Translations under genes and position numbers: made by a program
DNA from: Syntrophus sp034006265
GTDB taxonomy: Bacteria; Desulfobacterota; Syntrophia; Syntrophales; Syntrophaceae
Length of the DNA: 47,338 nucleotides
Direction of reading: 5' to 3'
Assembly: GCA_034006265.1 (NCBI GenBank)
Contig: JAVETB010000012.1
Coordinates: forward strand, 1 to 47,338
Shown: positions 40,818 through 47,338 of the stretch, piece by piece
Numbering within the stretch: the stretch's first letter is position 1
Layout: every line of letters begins with the position of its first letter
Notes under the pieces: model-generated
Databases searched by the model: none
The model's input: only the letters and a program-made list of their open reading frames with translations
Told to the model about the DNA's origin: nothing

Positions 40818-41951
40818 GTGAAGATTCGTGAACGTTGCCGCCAACTCAGGGAGGAGCCGGGGACTCGCAAAGGCGGGAGTCCCTTTGCCATGCTGCTTGA
40901 GATCTTCTCCCATGTTTACCGTGTCGGGGTTTCCCTGCGGAACGGTCTTTATGACCGGGAGTTTCTGACATCGGAAAAGCTGCCCTGCAGGGTGATCAGC
41001 GTCGGGAACGTAACGGCGGGTGGTACGGGAAAGACGCCCATGGTGGTCCTGCTGGCCCGGATGCTCCGGGGGAACGGCTATCGTCCGGCGGTGCTGAGCC
41101 GGGGTTACGGCAGCACGGGGGCGGCTCCGGTCAATATCGTCAGTGACGGGGTTTCCGTCCTGTTGGGGCCCCATGCGGGAGGCGATGAACCGGTGCTGAT
41201 CGCCCGAAGCTGCCCGGGGGTTCCCGTTCTGACCGGTCCGGACCGTTGCTTGACGGGAAAGACGGCCATAGCGCGCCTGGGTGCCGATGTTCTGATCCTC
41301 GATGACGGATTCCAACACCGCCGTCTGTTCCGGGACCTCAATATCGTATTGCTGGATATCAACCGTCCCTGGGGAAACGGTTATCTTCTACCGCGGGGAC
41401 CGTTGCGTGAACCACCGGACCGGGCCATGAAGCGGGCTGATCTCCTGGTCCGGACGGGGGAACGAAGGGGAACTCCGGGGGAAACCCAAAGCGAATCCAA
41501 TGGGTGCAAAGATGCAGAGTGGATTTTTGAGAGTTCTCTTCCGGTTTTTCGAGGAACCCATCGCCCCTCTTCCCTGGTTTCCCTGAACAAGGGCCGGAGC
41601 AGGGAACTCCGTGATCTGAAGGGAAGGCGGATCTGCGCCTTCGCCGGCATCGCTGCTCCGGAGCGCTTCCGCGGTACGCTGGAATCCCTGGGGGCCGATA
41701 TTGCAGCGTTCCTTGCCTTTCCGGACCATCATCGCTATTCCTCCGGCGATCTCGCCGCTGTTGCGCAGGCGGCCAAGGACGTCCGCGGGGACATGATCGT
41801 GACCACGGAGAAGGATGAGATGAAAGTGATGTCCCTGGATTTACCTGCCATTCCCTGCTTTGCACTGCGTATCGAGATGACCGTCGATCCCCGGGAGGAT
41901 TTTGAACACCTGATCCTCGGGGTCCTCACGAAAGGCAAGGCAGAGGCCTGA
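40818..41951 (+). CDS. lpxK: Tetraacyldisaccharide 4'-kinase LpxK
   Basis: 377 residues from GTG 40818, with AGGA 8 bases upstream. The N-terminal P-loop GNVTAGGTGKT (63-73) follows a membrane-associating helix region. LSRGYGS, ILDDGFQHRRLFRDL and LLPRGPLREP are LpxK hallmarks. It phosphorylates the 4'-position of the lipid A disaccharide. It is the last gene of the + block and converges with queC after 9 bases. The Kdo transferase gene waaA that often sits between msbA and lpxK is absent. Confidence 0.96.
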   Translation: MKIRERCRQLREEPGTRKGGSPFAMLLEIFSHVYRVGVSLRNGLYDREFLTSEKLPCRVISVGNVTAGGTGKTPMVVLLARMLRGNGYRPAVLSRGYGSTGAAPVNIVSDGVSVLLGPHAGGDEPVLIARSCPGVPVLTGPDRCLTGKTAIARLGADVLILDDGFQHRRLFRDLNIVLLDINRPWGNGYLLPRGPLREPPDRAMKRADLLVRTGERRGTPGETQSESNGCKDAEWIFESSLPVFRGTHRPSSLVSLNKGRSRELRDLKGRRICAFAGIAAPERFRGTLESLGADIAAFLAFPDHHRYSSGDLAAVAQAAKDVRGDMIVTTEKDEMKVMSLDLPAIPCFALRIEMTVDPREDFEHLILGVLTKGKAEA

Positions 41952-41960
41952 GATCCTGAA

Positions 41961-42665
41961 CTACTTTCCCGAAAATGCCGGATCGTCCAAACCGGCCTCC
42001 CGGAATCCCTTCCGGCGCAGATGGCAGCTGTCGCATCGGCCGCAGGCTCTCCCATCCGGAAGAGGGTCGTAGCAGGTGTGCGTCATCCCATAGTCCACGC
42101 CCAGGGCCATTCCTTTTCGAATGATGTCCGCCTTGGAGAGCAGGATCAGCGGGGCGCGGATTTTCAGGCGCATCCCGCCCTCCGTGCATGCCCTGGTGGC
42201 GAGATTGGCCATGGTCTCGAAGGCCGCGATGTATTCGGGGCGGCAGTCGGGGTAGCCGCTGTAATCCACGGCGTTCACCCCGATAAAGATCTCCCCGGTC
42301 TGCAGGACCTCCGCCCATGCGAGGGCATAGGAAAGAAAGATGGTGTTTCTGGCTGGGACGTACGTTACGGGAATTTCCGCCCCTTCCCCTTCTTCGGGGA
42401 AATCCCTCTTCGGGACCTCAAGGGGACCGGTGAGGGCCGAGCCTCCAATAATGCTTAAATCCAGGGAAACAATGAGATGCTCCTTGGCCCCCAGGGCATT
42501 GGCGATGCGCCGCGCAGCCTCCAACTCGATGGCATGGCGCTGCCCGTAGCGGAAAGTGAGGGCGTAAAGCTCATAGCCTTCCGCCCTGGCGATGGCCATG
42601 GTCGTGGCGGAATCCAGCCCTCCACTGAGCAGGATGACGGCCCTTCGATCTGAATTCATTCGCAT
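41961..42665 (-). CDS. queC: 7-cyano-7-deazaguanine (preQ0) synthase QueC
   Basis: 234 residues. The PP-loop motif SGGLDS near residue 14 activates the substrate with ATP. The C-terminal zinc site is C-Y-D-P...ACGRCDSC (four Cys). It converts carboxydeazaguanine to preQ0. ATG 42665 is used; ATG 42659 is two codons later. It is the last gene of the queD-queE-queC run, 29 bases after queE. Confidence 0.96.
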   Translation of the reverse strand: MRMNSDRRAVILLSGGLDSATTMAIARAEGYELYALTFRYGQRHAIELEAARRIANALGAKEHLIVSLDLSIIGGSALTGPLEVPKRDFPEEGEGAEIPVTYVPARNTIFLSYALAWAEVLQTGEIFIGVNAVDYSGYPDCRPEYIAAFETMANLATRACTEGGMRLKIRAPLILLSKADIIRKGMALGVDYGMTHTCYDPLPDGRACGRCDSCHLRRKGFREAGLDDPAFSGK

Positions 42666-42694
42666 TTTCTCGTCTTTTTTCCTTTATTCTTTTT

Positions 42695-43342
42695 TTAAAC
42701 GCCCCGGGCATCCTTTCCCCAGAGGATTTTGTGGAGCTGGAGCTGGAGGCGGACCGAAAGATGATCGTCGAGGATCCACCGGGCCAGCCGTTTCGGATCA
42801 AGGCGCTCCGTGACGGGGGACAGCAGCGGTGGGTTCCGCGTTTTCGCCGCAAGGTTCCTCGAAAGAAGGATGTCCCGGGCAAATTCATAATCCCCTCTCT
42901 CCCCAAGGACAAACTTGATTTCGTCCCGTTCCGTCAGATCGTCGAGGATGCTGAAATCGTTCCTGTGGCATTCTCCGCTTGAAGGGCATTTGATATCGAC
43001 GATGCGCACACAGCGCCGGTCAATCCCCCGGATGGGCAGAGATCCATTCGTCTCCAGGAGAACCTCATATCCGCCCTCCAGAAGGATCCGGATCAAGGCC
43101 GGGGTTTCCGCCTGGAGCAGGGGCTCCCCCCCGGTGATTTCCACCAGGCGGCATCGGTGAGATGCGATCCGGTCAAGCAGGTCGGAAAGTTCCCACAAGG
43201 TCCCTTCCCCGTAGGCGTAGCGGGTATCGCAATAGGAGCAGCGGAGATTGCAGCCGGTGAGCCGCACCAAGACGCAGGGAAGGCCGATAAAGGAGGATTC
43301 CCCCTGGATGCTGTAAAAGATTTCGTTGACCTTTAAGGACAC
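42695..43342 (-). CDS. queE: 7-carboxy-7-deazaguanine synthase QueE
   Basis: 215 residues, a radical SAM enzyme. The cluster motif CNLRCSYC (Cys31, Cys35, Cys38; CX3CX2C) follows IFYSIQGESSFIG. ITGGEPLLQ and LLETNGSLP complete the family pattern. It contracts carboxytetrahydropterin to carboxydeazaguanine. It starts with GTG 43342, one base after the queD stop, with GGGAGGA 7 bases upstream. Confidence 0.95.
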   Translation of the reverse strand: MSLKVNEIFYSIQGESSFIGLPCVLVRLTGCNLRCSYCDTRYAYGEGTLWELSDLLDRIASHRCRLVEITGGEPLLQAETPALIRILLEGGYEVLLETNGSLPIRGIDRRCVRIVDIKCPSSGECHRNDFSILDDLTERDEIKFVLGERGDYEFARDILLSRNLAAKTRNPPLLSPVTERLDPKRLARWILDDHLSVRLQLQLHKILWGKDARGV

Positions 43343-43343
43343 G

Positions 43344-43724
43344 TCAGTCCTCCCGATAGGTGGCGCTGCTGGTCGGCGTTTCGGAAACTCTGACCCGCGA
43401 AACCCGTATCGTATCCCTGTTGAGCTTTCCGCTCAGCTCCAAATAGAGGTGGCGGGCGATGTTTTCCGACGAGGGGTTGGCCTTCTGGAAAGGAGGCAGT
43501 TCGTTCAGATTGATGTGGTCCAGTCGGTGAAGCGCCTCTCGAACCGTCTGCTTCACCTCTCGAAAATCAATGCCGATTCCGATCTCATTGAGCTCCCGGC
43601 ACTCGACGGTGACCCGGACGGCCCAGTTGTGTCCATGGAGGTGCTCGCAATTTCCCGGATAATCCCGTAGCGCGTGGGCGGCGGAAAACTGCTCTTCAAC
43701 GCTTATTTCAAAAATTCCTGGCAT
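43344..43724 (-). CDS. queD: 6-carboxy-5,6,7,8-tetrahydropterin synthase QueD
   Basis: 126 residues from ATG 43724, with GGGAG 5 bases upstream; the longer frame is not family sequence. The zinc ligands are His17 (SAAHAL), His30 and His32 (HLHGH), with catalytic Cys26. It converts dihydroneopterin triphosphate to carboxytetrahydropterin, the first committed step of queuosine precursor synthesis. It leads the queD-queE-queC operon. I see no preQ1 riboswitch upstream. Confidence 0.95.
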   Translation of the reverse strand: MPGIFEISVEEQFSAAHALRDYPGNCEHLHGHNWAVRVTVECRELNEIGIGIDFREVKQTVREALHRLDHINLNELPPFQKANPSSENIARHLYLELSGKLNRDTIRVSRVRVSETPTSSATYRED

Positions 43725-43906
43725 AAAGGCTCCCTGCTGCACGGATCCGCGTCTTTTTCGCGGGAAGTTAACATTTTTCCTGGCGTCCCAAACGGAACCA
43801 TCCCTCATGCTACTTCATTTTTTGCCAAAGTTGTCTATCTTTTTTTATGGAAGTTCATTCCTGCCGAAAGGATTTCCAAAGGCCGCCGGCAACTCGAGGT
43901 GTCTCG

Positions 43907-45349
43907 ATGCTGAATCGGTCCGTCAGCCGCTCTGAGCAGGCACCGATCGTTTGCCTTAAACAGAATTTTCCTGTAAACCACACCGCTATGAACAATAAAA
44001 GTCTGAATCTGGCGGAAGGTCCCATCCTGCCTCTTCTGCTGCAAATGAGCTGGCCGTCCATTGCCACCGTGCTGGTCGTTAACGTCTATTACCTCATAGA
44101 CGCCTTCTGGCTTGCCAGGCTCAGTCCGATTGCCCTTGCGGCCTTAACCATAAGCCTTCCCATACAGTTGATTTTAGGCGGAGTCGGCGTGGGAACCGGA
44201 CTGGGTGCAGGCTCATACGCCGCCAGGATGTTCGGTGCGGGGGAAAACCGGAAGGCCCGACAGACAGCCGGCCAGGTTTTTTTCCTTTCGGCTGTCCTCG
44301 GAGCGCTGTTCATCAGCCTGGGGCTGGCCGGGCCGGATCTCATTTTGACGTATTTCGGCGCCACAACGGAAATTCTGCCCCTGTCCCGACGGTATCTCCT
44401 GACACTGCTGCCCGGCGTGCCGTTTCTATTTCTGATCATGATGGCCAGCAATCTCTTCCGGGCGGAAGGCAGGCCGCGTCTCGTGATGTATTGCGCTCTT
44501 ATGACCTCGGCCGTCAGCGGTATCCTGGATCCTTTGCTCATCTTCGGCTGGGGTCTCTTCCCCCGGCTGGGAATTAAGGGAGCCGCCCTGGCCGCGGTGA
44601 TTTCCCAGATATCGGGAGCAGCGCTTGCCTTTTATTTCTTGCGGCAGAAAAGCTCCAAATATCAGCTGAAATGGCATTATCTCCGTCCGGATTACCGGAT
44701 TATTCTGTCCATCTACTCGACGGGATTTCCCTCCATGGTCATCAATCTCGTGCTCAGCCTGGGAATGCTTCTTCACAATCATGTCCTTGGTGGATACAGC
44801 AACCTTGCAGTGGCCACCCTGGGCATTGTCTCCCGAATGAGTGGTCTGGTCATGATTCCGCTTTACGGCATCGGTCATGGGCTGATGCCGATGGTCGCCT
44901 TCAGTGAAGGGGCGAATCTTCCTTCAAGACTGATGGAAACGGTGACCATCGCCGTAAAAATTTCCTTTGCGATTGCCGTGGTCTGTTTTCTGATCGTGGA
45001 GGCTTTTGCTCCGGCCATTGCGACGTTCTTCTCCGATGACATGGAGCTGCGAAGGCTGACGGCAACAGCCCTGCGCATCAATTTTCTGATACTGATCACA
45101 GCCGCTCCCAGCCTAATGTGGATCAACATGTTCATCGGTCTCGGACAGGGAAAAACCGCCATGGTCCTGCTTGTCGGTCGCGAAATTCTTTTTTTAATCC
45201 CCCTTCTGTGGCTCCTTCCTTCCTGGTTCGGCATCAACGGCGTCTGGATGGCCCAGCCGCTTGCCAACGCCATCGCATTCCTGTTCATCCTTTACTGGGC
45301 GAAACGCCAGTATCGAATGTTTGAACCCCTGATCCATGACAAGGCATAG
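43907..45349 (+). CDS. MATE-family multidrug/metabolite exporter
   Basis: 480 residues from ATG 43907, which has GAGG 7 bases upstream; ATG 43988, just before the first helix, is equally possible by family length. Twelve hydrophobic helices in two six-helix bundles. The repeat starts are PLLLQMSWPSIATVLVVNVYYLIDAFWLARL and the RIILSIYSTGFPSMVINLV segment. It uses a sodium or proton gradient to export organic cations or metabolites. The substrate is unknown. It is divergent from queD. Confidence 0.9.
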   Translation: MLNRSVSRSEQAPIVCLKQNFPVNHTAMNNKSLNLAEGPILPLLLQMSWPSIATVLVVNVYYLIDAFWLARLSPIALAALTISLPIQLILGGVGVGTGLGAGSYAARMFGAGENRKARQTAGQVFFLSAVLGALFISLGLAGPDLILTYFGATTEILPLSRRYLLTLLPGVPFLFLIMMASNLFRAEGRPRLVMYCALMTSAVSGILDPLLIFGWGLFPRLGIKGAALAAVISQISGAALAFYFLRQKSSKYQLKWHYLRPDYRIILSIYSTGFPSMVINLVLSLGMLLHNHVLGGYSNLAVATLGIVSRMSGLVMIPLYGIGHGLMPMVAFSEGANLPSRLMETVTIAVKISFAIAVVCFLIVEAFAPAIATFFSDDMELRRLTATALRINFLILITAAPSLMWINMFIGLGQGKTAMVLLVGREILFLIPLLWLLPSWFGINGVWMAQPLANAIAFLFILYWAKRQYRMFEPLIHDKA

Positions 45350-45524
45350 GCGCACTTGCCTTCCAGAAAGTCCGATGCCCGCCGCGAGGGCCGCAGGTTC
45401 GATACTGGATCGGAATCCATGGAGGAGGGTCCCGACGGACTATCCGTTAAAAAAACCCCCCGATTCCGCCTGGTGGCTGTTATCGGGTGCAGGTCCCTCT
45501 GCTTCCGCAATGAAAGGCCCTCTG

Positions 45525-46229
45525 TCATCTTTCCTTTGCAATTGAAATGAGATCTACGGTGAAAATCAGAACGGCATCCGGTCCGATGAGATGGCCTGCG
45601 CCCCTTTCTCCGTAAGCAAGATCGGAAGGGATGACGAGCTCATATGTCCCCCCTGTCTTCATGAGCTGCAGGCCTTCAGTCCATCCCCGGATGACTCCTG
45701 CAAGAGAAAACGTGGCCGGCTGGTTGCGCTTGTAGGAGCTGTCAAATTCCGTCCCGTCGATGAGCGTGCCCCTGTAATGGACGGTTACCGTATCGCCCGG
45801 TTTCGGATTGTCTCCTGTGCCCTCCTTGACCACCCTGTACTGCAGGCCGCTCGGGGTGACTTTTACGCCCTCCTTGACCTTGTTCTTTTTGAGAAATTCC
45901 GCGCCTTCCTTTCTGTTGACGGCCCTTGCCTTTTCAAAGGATTCCTTTTGGCTTGCCTGGAGGTCCTGCGAAAAGCTCATCATGACCTGAGCCATTTCTG
46001 CCTGTGTCAATGACCTGGTGGATCCTGAAAGGGCATCGGTAATTCCCTTCAAAAAGGCATCCGGATTGATGCTGATGGATTTTTCCTTAAAGTCACTTCC
46101 TATGCCATAACCGATGGTATAGCTTACCTTATCCCTTTGCGTTTTTAATATGATCTTGCCCTCCGAAAAGCCGGGCAGCGCCGTGATCATGAGAACGGCG
46201 AGTCCAAATGCTACGGATTCCTTTTTCAT
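45525..46229 (-). CDS. FKBP-type peptidyl-prolyl isomerase (FkpA/FklB-like)
   Basis: 234 residues. A signal peptide (about 1-22, cleavage after GFS) sends it to the periplasm. The helical dimerisation domain (about 30-120) is followed by the FKBP domain (about 125-232) with VTVHYRGTLIDGTEFDSSY, GVIRGWTEGL and IPSDLAYGERG. It should speed proline isomerisation in periplasmic or outer-membrane protein folding. GGAGGA precedes the ATG. It is convergent with the MATE gene and 47 bases after the acetyltransferase gene. Confidence 0.93.
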   Translation of the reverse strand: MKKESVAFGLAVLMITALPGFSEGKIILKTQRDKVSYTIGYGIGSDFKEKSISINPDAFLKGITDALSGSTRSLTQAEMAQVMMSFSQDLQASQKESFEKARAVNRKEGAEFLKKNKVKEGVKVTPSGLQYRVVKEGTGDNPKPGDTVTVHYRGTLIDGTEFDSSYKRNQPATFSLAGVIRGWTEGLQLMKTGGTYELVIPSDLAYGERGAGHLIGPDAVLIFTVDLISIAKER

Positions 46230-46276
46230 TGTTCCTCCTTGTCTGTACAGGTTGAGGCCGCCTTTCCCGCTGATGT

Positions 46277-47338
46277 TCAGGTCTCAAGGGACAGGCTGAC
46301 TTTTGATACGCCCTCGGGTTCAGGCTTGACCTGAAACCCCAGTTTCCGGCACAGGCCAAGCATCTTTCCGTTTTCGGTCAACACAAGCCCCTCGATCTTG
46401 TGGAGATGCTTGTCCCGGGCTATTCCGATGAGAATGTCGATCAGTTTAGCCCCCAGGCCCATGCCCTGGTAATGATCGTGAACCAGGATGGCAAACTCGC
46501 CGATCCCGGTGTCGGGATGGTGGATGAGACGGCTTCCCCCGATCATGTACTTCTTCCCGTTCTTTCTGATTTCAGCCAGAATGGCTATTTCCCGGTCATA
46601 GTCCATGTTGCAGGACCGTACAACAAGGTCGTCGGTTATTTCCCGGACGCCGAAATATCGGTTGCGCAATGCCTCCTCCGAGAGGGAATCAAGCATCTCT
46701 TGAGACATGAGCTTGTCTTCCGGACGGACAGGCCTCAGGAGAACTTCCGTCCCGTCGAGAAGATTCCACGTCGTTATGTAGTGCAAGGGATACGGGGTGA
46801 TCACGAGGTGCGAATAGGGCGCGGATTCCCCGGAAACAGAGGTAAGGGCGACCGTCACATCCCCTGCCAGCACGTCGGATTCTTCAATCCACAGGACAAG
46901 CTCCATGCGCTCGATCTCCGCAAAATCAACAACCAGGTTGGAAAATCCCAGGAGGGTATCCTCAAGCCGGGAAAGAATCTGCCGACCCTCATCGGCATTT
47001 TTTAAAACAGGATAGATTCCCGCACCTTCAAGCAGGCGCCGGGCCAGGGTCCGGTTGAGCGGCGGCAGGCCGATGCGTTCATCGTCGGGGCCGCCGGCGC
47101 CTGGGCTGATGACCAGGATGGTGCGGAACTCGGGGTCTCTCCTCGATTCGAGCTTCAGTCTCAAGGCCGCCGGAGCCGGCGGTTTCTGGAGGATGACTTC
47201 CACGCCTCCATCACGCAACCGCTGTCCCGCCTGCCGGCAGGCGTCGTCAACGTCCCCGGTGGCGGTCAGGGGGATCGCCTGTTCCTCTTTCTCCCCGGTG
47301 AGGGGCTGGATCCTGAGGGACAGAGGAAGGCCCAGGCC
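46277..47338 (-). CDS. Pat-like acetyltransferase, C-terminal part (5' end beyond window)
   Basis: The frame stays open to the window edge, so the gene is cut at its 5' end; TTG 47218 is not the true start. The upstream part reads like the end of an ATP-grasp/NDP-forming acyl-CoA synthetase region (GLPPLNRTLARRLLEGAG, SNLVVDFAEIERMEL). A GNAT domain then covers roughly the last 170 residues, with the acetyl-CoA loop HDHYQGMGLGAKLIDIL and the fold's usual C-terminal strand. Pat-like proteins acetylate acetyl-CoA synthetase and other lysines. The missing N-terminal domain decides whether it is full-length Pat. Confidence 0.85.
   Translation of the reverse strand, partial: GLGLPLSLRIQPLTGEKEEQAIPLTATGDVDDACRQAGQRLRDGGVEVILQKPPAPAALRLKLESRRDPEFRTILVISPGAGGPDDERIGLPPLNRTLARRLLEGAGIYPVLKNADEGRQILSRLEDTLLGFSNLVVDFAEIERMELVLWIEESDVLAGDVTVALTSVSGESAPYSHLVITPYPLHYITTWNLLDGTEVLLRPVRPEDKLMSQEMLDSLSEEALRNRYFGVREITDDLVVRSCNMDYDREIAILAEIRKNGKKYMIGGSRLIHHPDTGIGEFAILVHDHYQGMGLGAKLIDILIGIARDKHLHKIEGLVLTENGKMLGLCRKLGFQVKPEPEGVSKVSLSLET

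Noticed and set aside
43725..43846. Possible preQ1 riboswitch upstream of queD
   Set aside because: I cannot find the short H-type pseudoknot pattern with its A-rich tail; a covariance-model search would settle it.
1..47338. CRISPR arrays, tRNA, rRNA or intact transposases
   Set aside because: No regularly spaced repeats, cloverleaf-like stretches, rRNA signatures or DDE-type transposase proteins were seen by eye; dedicated tools would be more sensitive.

Overview
The window looks like chromosomal DNA of a Gram-negative deltaproteobacterium, probably of the Syntrophus/Syntrophales kind. The reasons are the gene order lysS-lolC/E-lolD-bamA-skp-lpxD-lpxA-(Gfo/Idh)-lpxB-msbA-lpxK, Geobacter-like type IV pilins behind sigma-54-type promoters, and the family content. 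The assignment is an inference from gene order and protein resemblance; no search was run. No rRNA, tRNA, CRISPR array or intact insertion sequence was seen.

Region 1 (about 0.2-9.3 kb) is a pilin and glycosyltransferase island. Two paralogous pilin genes face each other, at 1122-1508 on + and 8491-8916 on -. Each follows a near-consensus -24/-12 promoter and ends in a hairpin terminator. Between them lie a GT-C membrane glycosyltransferase and a GT4 enzyme on +, convergent with three glycosyltransferases on -. A 36-bp repeat lies in inverted orientation outside the two pilins.

Region 2 (9.3-21.9 kb, all on -) is an ABC-transporter-dependent O-antigen or surface-polysaccharide locus. It encodes two cupins, a polyprenyl-phosphate-type GT2, a perosamine-synthase-like DegT aminotransferase, a methyltransferase, Wzm, Wzt with a C-terminal carbohydrate-binding domain, an unusual 793-residue protein with two nucleotidyltransferase-like motifs, a GT9 heptosyltransferase, two GT2 enzymes and a radical SAM/SPASM protein. 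A sigma-70-type promoter sits in front of the first cupin.

Region 3 (22-28 kb) holds a small Cys4 protein, an HDOD protein with a hybrid histidine kinase, an inositol-monophosphatase-family enzyme, a RodZ-like protein, a lone TatA and SSB.

Region 4 (28.1-42 kb, all on +) is an envelope-biogenesis block: LysS, the lipoprotein-release ABC transporter, BamA with an extra N-terminal domain, Skp, and the lipid A pathway (LpxD, LpxA, a GnnA-like oxidoreductase, LpxB, MsbA, LpxK). The fabZ and waaA genes often found in such blocks are absent here.

Region 5 (42-47.3 kb) carries queD-queE-queC for 7-deazaguanine (queuosine precursor) synthesis, a MATE exporter, an FKBP-type peptidyl-prolyl isomerase, and the C-terminal part of a Pat-like acetyltransferase that runs off the window edge.

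The points most worth a second look are the paired pilins, whose aromatic residues fall at the positions of Geobacter e-pilin; the tandem nucleotidyltransferase-like protein in the O-antigen locus; the orphan GnnA-like gene between lpxA and lpxB; and the TolB-like extension on BamA.
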